Below, in pieces: positions 1-8,559 of a stretch of 64,000 nucleotides of DNA (position 1 is the first letter of the stretch; every line of letters begins with the position of its first letter). The position numbers and the translations under genes are program-made. The stretch covers positions 14,773-78,772 of the forward strand of contig CAJTTN010000007.1 in assembly GCA_910579215.1 (NCBI GenBank), given 5' to 3'. Below the pieces are notes generated by a model that was given only the letters and a program-made list of their open reading frames with translations, did not search any database and was not told the DNA's origin. The DNA is from an uncultured Anaeroplasmataceae bacterium (GTDB lineage: Bacteria; Bacillota_I; Bacilli_A; Acholeplasmatales; Anaeroplasmataceae).

Positions 1-562
1 TTGGATAATATCCTTTGATATACTCATCTGTTTTTGTCATACTTTCTATGGATTTACCATGTCGCTCTAAGGCATAGCTTTCTATTTCTTCTTCTCTTAT
101 TGGATTATCTAACACATAAGTATGATAGGCTTCAAATCTTCCTTGTTTTCTTTTCAGCTTATTTCCTAATTCTGTTGTGTCTATGACTTCTTCTGCATCC
201 TTAATAAGATATTCATACTCTTCTTTACTTATTTTCTGTAAACAAGTCTTTATTCCTTCTTCTACTACTACATACCCTTCTAATGTGTATTGTTCTCCTA
301 TATAGCTTTTATATAGTATAATTCCATAAGCCTCATCATAGCTATACAGGTGATAAGCTAGTATTTCTTCTTCCTCTGTTTTTAGTTCATAGCACTTCAT
401 ACTTTTTCTGGAATAGATTACTTCTTCATTCTTAAACTTTATTCTATCTTTTTCTATATCTATACTCACTTTTAATTCTGTGCTGGCTTTTATCGTTAGG
501 CTAAAAATAAAAAAGCCTATAATTCCTACCAACAACACTGTCATTATTTTTAGCTTCCTCAT
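1..562 (-). CDS. Secreted or membrane-anchored protein, C-terminus cut by window edge
   Basis: The frame stays open from an ATG at 562 down to the first base of the window (187 codons), so only the N-terminal part is visible. Residues 1-27 are a short basic start followed by a hydrophobic stretch, which fits a signal peptide or membrane anchor; the rest is hydrophilic and rich in Glu, Lys and Tyr. A purine-rich ribosome site (GGGGGGAG) lies about 9 nt before the ATG and a near-consensus promoter is found further upstream. I recognise no domain. It is divergent from the dehydratase activase gene, so the two share the 260-bp region between them. Function unknown. Confidence 0.7.
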   Translation of the reverse strand, partial: MRKLKIMTVLLVGIIGFFIFSLTIKASTELKVSIDIEKDRIKFKNEEVIYSRKSMKCYELKTEEEEILAYHLYSYDEAYGIILYKSYIGEQYTLEGYVVVEEGIKTCLQKISKEEYEYLIKDAEEVIDTTELGNKLKRKQGRFEAYHTYVLDNPIREEEIESYALERHGKSIESMTKTDEYIKGYYP

Positions 563-650
563 TTTATGTTTCTCCCCCCCTTTAAGCTTTTTTGAATTAT
601 AGTTTTCTTTTCGTTCTATTTACTTTTTATTTCTCTTTCTTCTTTCTTTT

Positions 651-679
651 ATTATATCTCTTTTTCTTTTTTTTGACAA
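651..679 (-). promoter_or_regulatory. Sigma-A promoter for the truncated gene at 562
   Basis: Read on the minus strand: TTGTCA (679-674), 17-nt spacer, TATAAT (656-651). It faces the gene starting at 562 and lies about 90 nt from its start. Confidence 0.75.
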
Positions 680-763
680 TCCTTTTTTCTTTCGTCTCTT
701 ATACTTTGTAATAATTTTATAATCGCTTTTTTTATAACTTATAGAATTTTTAAACTTGCTTAA

Positions 764-792
764 TTGACTTGTTTTATTATTTATACTATAAT
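764..792 (+). promoter_or_regulatory. Sigma-A promoter for the dehydratase activase operon
   Basis: TTGACT (764-769), 17-nt spacer, TATAAT (787-792), about 30 nt before the ATG at 824, which is preceded by a strong ribosome site (ACGGAGG). Confidence 0.85.
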
Positions 793-823
793 AAAATTTG
801 TATAAAATGCTACGGAGGTAAGT

Positions 824-3730
824 ATGAAGAAAATAGGACTTGATGTTGGCTCAACAACGATTAAATGCGTTGTTTTAAATGAAGAAAACCAGCTCATATA
901 TTCAGATTACAAAAGACACTATTCTCATATTAAGGATAATATTTTATCTAAGCTCCGTGAGCTTATTGAAAAAAATATTATTGAAGAAACTTGCTATTTA
1001 GCTATTTCTGGTTCTGCTGGTATGGGGCTTGCTGAAGGAGTTGGAATCCCCTTTATACAAGAAGTTTATGCAACACGTATTGCTGCTAATACGTTAATTC
1101 CTGGCACAGATTGTATTATCGAATTGGGTGGGGAAGATGCAAAAATATTATTTTTAACTGACGGTATGGAGGTTCGTATGAATGGATCCTGTGCTGGTGG
1201 TACAGGGGCATTTATTGATCAGATGGCAACGCTTTTAAATGTAGATATTACAGAAATAAATGGACTAGCTCTAAATCATCAAAAGTTGTATGCTATAGCC
1301 TCTAGATGTGGTGTTTTTGCAAAATCTGATATTCAACCTCTATTAAATCAAGGAGCATCTAAGTCAGATATTGCTGCTTCTATATTTAATGCTGTAGTAA
1401 ATCAAACTATTGGAGGGTTAGCTCAGGGAAGAGAAATTAGAGGAAGGGTTGCTTATTTGGGTGGTCCTTTAACCTTCTTATCCGAATTAAAGACAAGCTT
1501 TGATAATGCTCTTCATGTTCAAGGGATATGTCCAGAAAATTCTTTATATTATGTGGCTATAGGAGCTGCACTTTGTGCCAAGGAAAAAATATCCCTTACA
1601 CAAAAAATTACAGATTTAAATAATTATACAAATTTAGCAACCTATGCTTATAATCAACCTTTATTTGCAAACGAAAAAGAGTTAAAAGATTTTAGAGAAC
1701 GTCATGCAAAAGCTCATATTGATAGTCTCCCTTTAGAAGGATATACAGGAAATCTTTATCTTGGTATCGATAGTGGTTCTACGACTTTGAAGTTTATTTT
1801 GATTGATGAAAATGAACAAATTCGTTTTGAAAGCTATCAACCAAATAAAGGAAATCCAGTAGAGGTAATTTATAATATCTTCCTAGATTTATATAAAAGA
1901 TATCCTAATCTTCAAATCGCAGGAAGTGCATCTACGGGGTATGGTGAAGAGTTAGCTAAAAACGCATTTAATTTAGATGCAGGATTAGTAGAAACAATGG
2001 CACACTATCAAGCTGCAGCTAAATTCAAACCAGAGGTTGACTTTATTATTGATATTGGTGGACAAGACATAAAATGCTTTAAAATTGAAAACGGTGCTAT
2101 TGCAAATATTTTTTTAAATGAAGCTTGTTCTTCAGGCTGTGGTTCTTTTCTTCAAACCTTTGCAAATGCGCTAGGATATAAAATAGAAGAGTTTGCTAAG
2201 CTTGGATTAATGGCTGATAAGCCAGTAGATTTAGGCTCAAGATGTACAGTTTTTATGAATTCCTCTGTAAAGCAAGCGCAAAAGGATGGAGCAACCATTG
2301 AAAATATCTCGGCGGGATTATCTATTTCTGTTGTCAAAAATGCATTGTATAAGGTGATTCGTGCAACCACAAGTGCACAGCTTGGAAAAAATATAGTTGT
2401 TCAAGGAGGAACCTTTCATAACGAAGCTGTATTGAGAGCCTTCGAAAAGGAATTAAATTTACAAGTTGTTTGTCCAAATATATCTGGTCTTATGGGAGCA
2501 TATGGGGCAGCACTTTATGCAAAATCCTTAAATTTAGAGGCTTCTTCTACAATTACACAATTAGAGCTTGCAAGCTTTAAACATGAAGTGAAAAACTTTA
2601 ATTGTCAAATATGCAATAATCATTGTCTGTTATCTGTAAATACCTTTGGCTCTAATAAAAATAAATATATCAGTGGAAATCGATGTGAGAAGCCTTTAGC
2701 CAAAAAAATCACAAATGAAAATTCAAATCTTTATGAATATATAAGAAAAAAATTATTGAGTTATACTCCAATACCTGGAAAGCGTGGAAAGCTTGGTATC
2801 CCATTAGTATTAAACATGTACGAGCTATGGCCTTTTTGGTATACCTTTTTCACAAATTTAGGCTTTGAGGTTCATCATAGTGGCTTTTCAACAGAAAAGC
2901 TTTATGTACTAGGACAGCATACCATCCCTTCAGATACTGTATGTTATCCTGCCAAACTAGTTCATGGACATATAGCTAAGCTTCAAATCGATGGCTTTGA
3001 TACAATCTTCTATCCTTGTATGAGCTACAATATTGATGAGAAAAAAGGAGATAATCATTTCAATTGCCCAATTGTAGCCTATTACCCTCAAACAATAGAA
3101 AACAATGTTAAGGATGTACAAAGTATTCACTTTATTCATCCTTTCATAGGTATCCATGACAAGAGCATTTTCGAACAGAAAATGAAAGAGCATTTAAAGC
3201 AATTCAAGATTTCTAAAAAAGAAATTAAAAAGGCTTCTACTCTTGCTTATCAGGAATATGATGCTTATCTTTTTGAGTTAAGAGAGCAAGCCAGTCAAAT
3301 TATTGCAAAGGCTCGAAAAAACAATCAACAAATTATAGTTTTAGCAGGAAGACCTTACCATGTAGATCCTCAAGTAAATCACGGCATAGATAAGTTAATC
3401 AATGGTTTTGATGTTGCGGTAGTTACTGAAGAATCTATTTCCCATTTGATGCCAAAATTTAAGGTGGGTGTCTTAAATCAATGGACCTATCATGCCAGAC
3501 TTTACGCAGCGGCAAAATATTGTACAACACAACCCGATATGAATTTAGTTCAATTGGTAAGCTTTGGCTGTGGATTAGATGCGGTAACTACAGATGAATG
3601 TAAAACCATTTTAGAAAATCATGATAAAATCTATACACAAATTAAAATAGATGAAATAACTAATTTAGGAGCAGTAAAGATTCGTTTAAGAAGTCTCTTT
3701 GCCGCTTTAAAACAAAAGGAGGAAAAATAA
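824..3730 (+). CDS. Acyl-CoA dehydratase activase-like protein with two BadF/HgdC ATPase domains and DUF2229
   Basis: This belongs to the HgdC/BadF family of ASKHA ATPases, which in characterised members carry a [4Fe-4S] cluster at a dimer interface and pass ATP-energised electrons to 2-hydroxyacyl-CoA dehydratases. Two complete ASKHA domains are visible: the first begins GLDVGSTT (residues 5-12) with cluster-type cysteines C123 (GSCAGGTG) and C162 (SRCGVFA); the second begins GIDSGSTT near residue 315 with CSSGCGSF and SRCTVF. From about 600 there is a Cys cluster (CQICNNHC...NRC) and then a DUF2229 region. Both cluster domains sit in one chain, so a pseudo-dimer is possible. The substrate is unknown. 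The stop overlaps the next start (TAATG), so the two genes are translationally coupled. Confidence 0.88.
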   Translation: MKKIGLDVGSTTIKCVVLNEENQLIYSDYKRHYSHIKDNILSKLRELIEKNIIEETCYLAISGSAGMGLAEGVGIPFIQEVYATRIAANTLIPGTDCIIELGGEDAKILFLTDGMEVRMNGSCAGGTGAFIDQMATLLNVDITEINGLALNHQKLYAIASRCGVFAKSDIQPLLNQGASKSDIAASIFNAVVNQTIGGLAQGREIRGRVAYLGGPLTFLSELKTSFDNALHVQGICPENSLYYVAIGAALCAKEKISLTQKITDLNNYTNLATYAYNQPLFANEKELKDFRERHAKAHIDSLPLEGYTGNLYLGIDSGSTTLKFILIDENEQIRFESYQPNKGNPVEVIYNIFLDLYKRYPNLQIAGSASTGYGEELAKNAFNLDAGLVETMAHYQAAAKFKPEVDFIIDIGGQDIKCFKIENGAIANIFLNEACSSGCGSFLQTFANALGYKIEEFAKLGLMADKPVDLGSRCTVFMNSSVKQAQKDGATIENISAGLSISVVKNALYKVIRATTSAQLGKNIVVQGGTFHNEAVLRAFEKELNLQVVCPNISGLMGAYGAALYAKSLNLEASSTITQLELASFKHEVKNFNCQICNNHCLLSVNTFGSNKNKYISGNRCEKPLAKKITNENSNLYEYIRKKLLSYTPIPGKRGKLGIPLVLNMYELWPFWYTFFTNLGFEVHHSGFSTEKLYVLGQHTIPSDTVCYPAKLVHGHIAKLQIDGFDTIFYPCMSYNIDEKKGDNHFNCPIVAYYPQTIENNVKDVQSIHFIHPFIGIHDKSIFEQKMKEHLKQFKISKKEIKKASTLAYQEYDAYLFELREQASQIIAKARKNNQQIIVLAGRPYHVDPQVNHGIDKLINGFDVAVVTEESISHLMPKFKVGVLNQWTYHARLYAAAKYCTTQPDMNLVQLVSFGCGLDAVTTDECKTILENHDKIYTQIKIDEITNLGAVKIRLRSLFAALKQKEEK

Positions 3731-5004
3731 TGGAATCTGAAGGAAAGGAATATCCTAAATTTGTTGCCTCTATGCGTAAAACACATACTATTTTAATTCC
3801 TTCCATGCTTCCTTTTCATATGGCTTTATTTGAAAAAGCATTATTAGCTTCAGGATATAAGGTTGAAATTATGAAAAATGAAGGAGCTGATGTAGTAACC
3901 GAAGGATTAAAATATGTGCATAATGATACCTGCTATCCAGCACTTTTAGTCATCGGACAATTTATTGATAATCTAAATCATCGAACAGATCATGATAAGC
4001 TAGTTCTTCTCATTACCCAAACAGGAGGAGGCTGTAGAGCGTCAAATTATATCCATCTTTTACGTAAGGCTCTAGACAAGGCTGGATATGGTTTTATTCC
4101 TGTCGTTTCCTTAAATGCCTCTAATTTAGAAAAGGATAGTGGTTTAAAGCTTACCTATGATTTAATTAAAAAAATTGCTGCAGCTATGACCTATGGTGAT
4201 GAGATTATGTATTTATACAATAAAACTCGTTCCTATGAAACAGAACCAGGCTCTGCAAAAAAATTAGCGTTAAGTTGGGTTGAAAAAATTGGAAGTCTTT
4301 ATGAAAGAAAAAAAGGGGTATCCTATTCTGCTTTAAAAAAGAATTTAAGAAAGATTGCTAAAAGCTTTGACGCACTTTCATTAGATTTATCCCATGCTCT
4401 TCCTAAGGTTGGTGTCGTTGGCGAAATCTATGTAAAATATGCAGCCTTAGGTAATAATCATTTAGAAGAATTTTTAGTTAGTGAGCGTGCAGAGGTTATG
4501 GTGCCTGGCTTATATGGATTTATACTTTATTGTCTATATAATTCCATATATGATAATGAATTTTATGGACACGGAAGAATGAAAAAATTAGGAGCCAAAT
4601 TTATCATATGGTATCTAAGACGTAGAGAAAAGCTGATGATAAATAGCATGAAGCACACTAAATTTACTCCTATGAAGTACTTTTCTCATACGAAGGATTT
4701 ATCAGAGGGAATTTTATCTCATGGTACAAAAATGGGAGAGGGTTGGCTTTTAACTGCAGAAATGATGGAGCTTGTTGAAATTGGCTATGATAACATTATT
4801 TGCACTCAGCCCTTTGGATGTTTACCAAATCATATCTGTGGAAAGGGTGTAATGAAAAAAATAAAGTCTCTTCATCCAGATGCTAATATAGTAGCTATCG
4901 ACTATGATCCTTCCGCAACAAAGGTTAATCAAGAAAACAGAATTAAACTTATGCTAGCAATTGCTAGAGAAAAAATTAAAGAAAACGAGGATGCTAAGCT
5001 GTAA
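3730..5004 (+). CDS. 2-hydroxyacyl-CoA dehydratase-like subunit (partner of the activase)
   Basis: A 424-aa protein that corresponds to the C-terminal third of the single large (about 1400 aa) activase/dehydratase proteins of many Bacillota. Visible conserved elements are NDTCYPALL near residue 70, QTGGGCRASNY near 100 and QPFGCLPNHICGKG near 360; these Cys-rich motifs are the likely metal or cluster sites. There is no signal peptide or membrane segment, so it should be cytosolic. Its ATG overlaps the stop of the activase gene by one base, which points to equimolar synthesis and a physical complex. The reaction is not known; calling it a dehydratase rests on family membership only. Confidence 0.82.
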   Translation: MESEGKEYPKFVASMRKTHTILIPSMLPFHMALFEKALLASGYKVEIMKNEGADVVTEGLKYVHNDTCYPALLVIGQFIDNLNHRTDHDKLVLLITQTGGGCRASNYIHLLRKALDKAGYGFIPVVSLNASNLEKDSGLKLTYDLIKKIAAAMTYGDEIMYLYNKTRSYETEPGSAKKLALSWVEKIGSLYERKKGVSYSALKKNLRKIAKSFDALSLDLSHALPKVGVVGEIYVKYAALGNNHLEEFLVSERAEVMVPGLYGFILYCLYNSIYDNEFYGHGRMKKLGAKFIIWYLRRREKLMINSMKHTKFTPMKYFSHTKDLSEGILSHGTKMGEGWLLTAEMMELVEIGYDNIICTQPFGCLPNHICGKGVMKKIKSLHPDANIVAIDYDPSATKVNQENRIKLMLAIAREKIKENEDAKL

Positions 5005-5026
5005 AACCCAGCTTAGCTTTTTATTT
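4993..5026 (+). terminator. Rho-independent terminator at the end of the activase operon
   Basis: The arms GCTAAGCT (4993-5000) and AGCTTAGC (5010-5017) are perfect complements and are followed by a T-rich tract. The stem contains the last codons and the stop of the upstream gene, and the next ATG (5027) follows directly. Confidence 0.75.
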
Positions 5027-5563
5027 ATGAAAACTTATTTAAGAAATGAAATCATCATAGAAAAAAATGCCTATATTAATCAAATCTTTAAAATAATGAA
5101 AGGGCATATCACAAATAGAAAAAAAACTCAAGTTTATCAACCTAAGGACTACGTATTTCTCGATCAAATTTTTCTAAATCCCTATACCCTAGATGAATAC
5201 TATGCTTTAGACTTAGTAGCAGGAGAATGGATAGATAAGCAAGACATACGATTAGAACACTTCTCTATATTGTCACAAATGTATCAAGAAAAGAAAATTC
5301 AGGTAGAGCTTTTATTAATTCAAGACCCTGTAATTAAGCTATCTCGATATTTCTTATATGAACATTTAAATAAGAAAACAGAAAGCTTCTATATTACGCT
5401 TTCTATATCTGAGTTGTCTACTTATTTAAATATATCTAAAACCACTTTATCTGAAACTCTCCACTTTTTAGAAACACGCCATATTTTAGCTAAGCATAAT
5501 AAATTATTTAATATCCTTAATCTTGAAAAGCTAGAAGCCTATGCCTATCATATGGACTATTAG
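5027..5563 (+). CDS. Short Crp/Fnr-family transcriptional regulator
   Basis: The 178-aa reading from the ATG at 5027 ends in a Crp-type helix-turn-helix: the segment with ISELSTYLNISKTTLSE (about residues 124-140) matches the DNA-recognition helix region of this family. The N-terminal half should be the cyclic-nucleotide-like beta-barrel, but it is short: the family usually has 210-230 residues. No Fnr-type cysteine set is seen. An in-frame start at 4961 would lie inside the upstream gene; I prefer 5027 although it has no clear ribosome site and follows the terminator hairpin directly. It may be made by read-through and may regulate the neighbouring activase operon (inference). Confidence 0.65.
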   Translation: MKTYLRNEIIIEKNAYINQIFKIMKGHITNRKKTQVYQPKDYVFLDQIFLNPYTLDEYYALDLVAGEWIDKQDIRLEHFSILSQMYQEKKIQVELLLIQDPVIKLSRYFLYEHLNKKTESFYITLSISELSTYLNISKTTLSETLHFLETRHILAKHNKLFNILNLEKLEAYAYHMDY

Positions 5564-5572
5564 TTAAGAAAT

Positions 5573-5613
5573 TACCTCAAATCACAAAAACAAAATACCT
5601 CAAATTACAAAAA
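5573..5613. repeat. Pair of 18-bp direct repeats
   Basis: The units at 5573-5590 and 5596-5613 both read TACCTCAAAT(C/T)ACAAAAA and are separated by 5 bp. They sit just after the Crp-like gene, at the edge of the AT-rich island. Role unknown. Confidence 0.6.
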
Positions 5614-5736
5614 TAATATTCACTTTTAAATCCTTCTAAGATCAAAAATAGCTAGCATAAAAAGAGGAGATGACTTCGATTATGATTTATAAAGAGTGCA
5701 TATTAGATGAGCAACTCAATTTGAACTTAGAGTCTT

Positions 5737-5961
5737 TTGGGGCAACTTTTTTTGGACCAGAAGGATGTGAAAAAAAATATTATTGATGAAGGTACAAAGC
5801 ATTTAAAAGAAATTGAGAGATTAATTAATAAGTATAATAAAACAGAAAAACAATGTCCTATGCGCTTACCTATTTTAAAAATTATTATTACTGGTACACA
5901 ATTTGGCTATAAACGTGATGATAGAATTTTAGTAATTCCAATTGGTTGTTTGAAATATTAA
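5737..5961 (+). pseudogene. C-terminal remnant of an AAA/DUF4143-type ATPase
   Basis: The only recognisable part is the tail: GTKHLKEIERLI, RLPILKIIITG and YKRDDRILVIPIGCLK resemble the end of DUF4143-family ATPases (typically ...LPDLKIVITG...YKRxDGVYVVPIGCLK), with the usual DG changed to DR. The ATPase domain is absent. A short reading frame from 5682 in another frame (ending near 5783) could be a different broken gene or the shifted upstream part. The remnant ends next to a truncated IS200 transposase fragment. I regard it as decayed. Confidence 0.5.
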
Positions 5962-6263
5962 TATTCTAGATAGATTAATAACAATCCATATATCAATAAC
6001 TTCCATTTTAGATATTCCATGAAATTTGATATTGCTATCTTTGGTGGTATTCTTACCAACATATGGATATGGTCACTCATTGCGTGTGCCTCTATTATTT
6101 CTACTCCTTTATACTCACATAGTTGTCTTATGATTCTTCCTATATCACTTCTTAGTTTCCCATAGATTTCTTTTCTACGATATTTTGGGATAAATACGAT
6201 ATGGTACTTCAAATTCCATTTCGTATGTGATAAACTAGAGTCGTCATTGGTTTTTCTTGCCAT
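5958..6263 (-). pseudogene. tnpA: Truncated IS200/IS605-family Y1 transposase (tnpA)
   Basis: Residues 9-85 match the start of IS200-type TnpA: SLSHTKWNLKYHIVF, PKYRRKEIYG, EIIEAHAMSDHIHMLV, which includes the HUH metal-binding motif (HIH). Intact proteins are about 150 aa and carry the catalytic tyrosine after the helix that follows; here homology stops around LKWK (residue 88) and the last 13 residues are unrelated, so the nucleophile region is lost. It cannot be active. The fragment runs into the DUF4143 remnant, so deletion or recombination at this point probably produced the junction. Confidence 0.88.
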
Positions 6264-6361
6264 TGATATTTCCTCCTTGATATTTTGTTTTCGGTTGCCA
6301 GACCTTCAACATTATATCATGGAGGTTTTCTTATAACAACGCATGAAGCTACCTCGATTCT

Positions 6362-6378
6362 CACACGCCTAGCGTGTG
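6362..6378. mobile_element. IS200-type terminal hairpin (left end)
   Basis: The perfect 7-bp stem CACACGC/GCGTGTG with a 3-nt loop lies about 100 bp upstream of the tnpA start, where IS200/IS605 elements carry the subterminal hairpin that TnpA recognises. The outer element boundary is probably within 20-30 bp to the right; the other end is missing. Confidence 0.65.
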
Positions 6379-6399
6379 GTTATTTTGTGAGTCTTTCGA

Positions 6400-6966
6400 C
6401 TAACAAAATAATTGTTTAATTCGATAAAAATCGCAATCACTTAGTTTAATACAATCTTTTTTAAAATTATCCTCTAACTTCAATATCTTTTTAGCTATTT
6501 TCTTTACTTCTTTAGATAAACATTTTTCATCAATGAAATCTCTGAAATAATACCCATTAATATTTATTATAATGATTTTAGGTTTATTTTTTCTTTCAAG
6601 TAAATTCTTTATTTCATGTGCCGGTACACAATTTTCATTTATTGTATTATCATTGTTTGTAAAATTGAAGGTGAAATTCTTATCTGAAAAAATTATAAAA
6701 TATTTTACAGATTCAATTAATTGTTTTAACGCCTCATAATCGGTATATCTTCCATAGGCTATATAGTCTGAATAATATACATTACCAAAATACCTAGTAT
6801 CATATAAAGAAGAATTTATATTCTGTATATAATCATAAAAATTTCTAGCTAATATTGCAGTTGAATCTCTATAACATAAAAATATATCAATTTTTTTGGT
6901 TGAGTCAACTTTAAACATATTTTTTATTTTGTTTTCTAATTTTTCTTTACCACTCAATTTTATCAA
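6400..6966 (-). CDS. TIR-domain protein (candidate defence effector)
   Basis: A 188-aa protein made almost wholly of a TIR-like domain: strand and box 1 DIFLCYRD (27-34), the segment SDYIAYGRY (66-74) in the place of the BB loop, SVKYFIIFSD (86-95), then C113 and E118 in CVPAHEI, which matches the conserved Cys...Glu region where the NADase catalytic glutamate of active TIRs lies. Bacterial TIR proteins often act as NAD-depleting effectors in abortive-infection systems. It is the last gene of the minus-strand island operon, 180 bp after the DUF2971 gene, so it could have an extra promoter. The start is a TTG at 6966; an ATG at 6918 is possible but close to box 1. Enzyme activity is inference. 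Confidence 0.72.
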   Translation of the reverse strand: MIKLSGKEKLENKIKNMFKVDSTKKIDIFLCYRDSTAILARNFYDYIQNINSSLYDTRYFGNVYYSDYIAYGRYTDYEALKQLIESVKYFIIFSDKNFTFNFTNNDNTINENCVPAHEIKNLLERKNKPKIIIININGYYFRDFIDEKCLSKEVKKIAKKILKLEDNFKKDCIKLSDCDFYRIKQLFC

Positions 6967-7146
6967 TTCCTAATTAAATAAATTAATACATTGGTATAAT
7001 TAAAAATTAAATTTGGGTTTTCAAAATAGATAGACCAAAATTTAAAATAAATTGAATCAAAAAAGGCTGTTTTAAGAGTCAATAATTCTTTAATTTTGTA
7101 ATGGTAATAGTAATCAAAAAAGTTCATATGAATTATAGCAACAAGT

Positions 7147-8559
7147 TTAAAAAATATATGGTATTTTTGATTTTTTTATCCAAATTCCCTCTTTTGAAAA
7201 GTAATTATCTTCATTTATATTTTCAATAATTCTATTAACTTTTTCTGCTTCTTCATCTATTAAATTATCTTCTACTTTTTCTTCTTTACAATCTTTAAAG
7301 AAATTTGCTTTTGCATTTTCTTCTTCCCATTGTAGCTTTAATTTTTTTATTATAATGTTTTTTGTGTTCTCATCGAGTCTTTGGTTAATTAGTTCATATC
7401 TTTTAATTGCAGTTTCTGCATAATTATTAAATCTTTGAAAAAAAATGGCTTTTTTTTCTGTGTAATCCCAAATATTTGTTTCTCCATATTTTAAACGATG
7501 TATTATTCCCTCAAAAATCTTCTGCTGTTTTCCTGAGGGACCAATAGTAATACTTTTTAGTGGTAAACACCCAACAACATTATCAAAGGTTATATTTTTA
7601 GGTTCTAAATCTTTTTTCTTACAAAACTTCACATTAATATATGGTCTTAATACCCCATTATTCATTCTATAATAATTAATCTTAGTTTTTATTTGAAAAG
7701 ATCTTTCCTTGTAATCCTCTTGAGATAATGGTAAATCTAATCGTGTAGGGAAAAAAGCCAATCTTATTTCGTCTTCATTTCGAAATTTTTCATCTTTTAT
7801 ATATGAGGACAAAATTCTAAGATAATTATAAGAAGATTCTAAATGATCATCATTCCAGGGATTATTTTCACATTGAACAATAAGAATATTCTTCATTTTT
7901 TCTACAATTTCAGAATTATCAGAGAAGTCTTTATCATAATAAAAAATCTTATTATAAACATCTTTAATAGGATAAAAAATATGACTGAGTTGCAATAAAA
8001 TCGATTCGACAATTAAACTTTCACTTATGCTTTTTTCTTGTTTTAATTCTTCTAATTTTTTTTCTAGTAATTGTTGGCATTCAATATTCTTTGTGGCGAG
8101 CAATAGCACAATTTCATCCTCTTCATTAAATATATTTGAATCGAAATCCAACTCAATTGATACACCAGATTCTTTAGCATAGGTTATCCATTGTTGTAAA
8201 AGATCCCCTTCTTTTGAAAAAGAAATACTATATATTCCATTCCAAAAATTCTTAGTGCTTTTTTCTATCATCTTTATTCCATTAAAAGTATCCTTATCAT
8301 TTAAAAAAACTTTTTCTAAATATTCTAAACTCCCCTTAAATTCAGCTGCATCATTTAAAAATGATATATGAGAAGCCCAAAATGTTCCTGTTGATAATAA
8401 CTTACCCAATACTTCTGTAGAGGTATAATGAAAGACGGAATTTATTGGTGTTAAAGATTTTCCTTCTTCTGAAGTTTCATGAATCACATTAAAGCTTTCT
8501 TGAATCATTTTATAAAGTTGTTTAGTTATACTATAAGCTACAAAATCTTTATTAAACAT
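7147..8559 (-). CDS. DUF2971-family protein in the defence operon
   Basis: The N-terminal half shows the DUF2971 pattern: FHYTS (43-47), a helix ending in ASHISFLNDAAEF (62-74, standing for the family's FNDPFEF), then ISFS and QQWITYAKESGVSIELDF (about 122-140), and later the acidic RNEDEIRLAF. The C-terminal 100 residues are charged and helical. DUF2971 proteins are frequent in defence and accessory loci; their biochemistry is not settled to my knowledge. The ATG at 8559 directly follows the stop of the receiver-like gene, so the pair is translationally coupled. I see it as a second effector or a regulator of the TIR protein (inference). Confidence 0.68.
   Translation of the reverse strand: MFNKDFVAYSITKQLYKMIQESFNVIHETSEEGKSLTPINSVFHYTSTEVLGKLLSTGTFWASHISFLNDAAEFKGSLEYLEKVFLNDKDTFNGIKMIEKSTKNFWNGIYSISFSKEGDLLQQWITYAKESGVSIELDFDSNIFNEEDEIVLLLATKNIECQQLLEKKLEELKQEKSISESLIVESILLQLSHIFYPIKDVYNKIFYYDKDFSDNSEIVEKMKNILIVQCENNPWNDDHLESSYNYLRILSSYIKDEKFRNEDEIRLAFFPTRLDLPLSQEDYKERSFQIKTKINYYRMNNGVLRPYINVKFCKKKDLEPKNITFDNVVGCLPLKSITIGPSGKQQKIFEGIIHRLKYGETNIWDYTEKKAIFFQRFNNYAETAIKRYELINQRLDENTKNIIIKKLKLQWEEENAKANFFKDCKEEKVEDNLIDEEAEKVNRIIENINEDNYFSKEGIWIKKSKIPYIF

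Noticed and set aside
5573..5613. CRISPR-like array
   Set aside because: Only two 18-bp units with a 5-bp gap; no spacers or cas genes.
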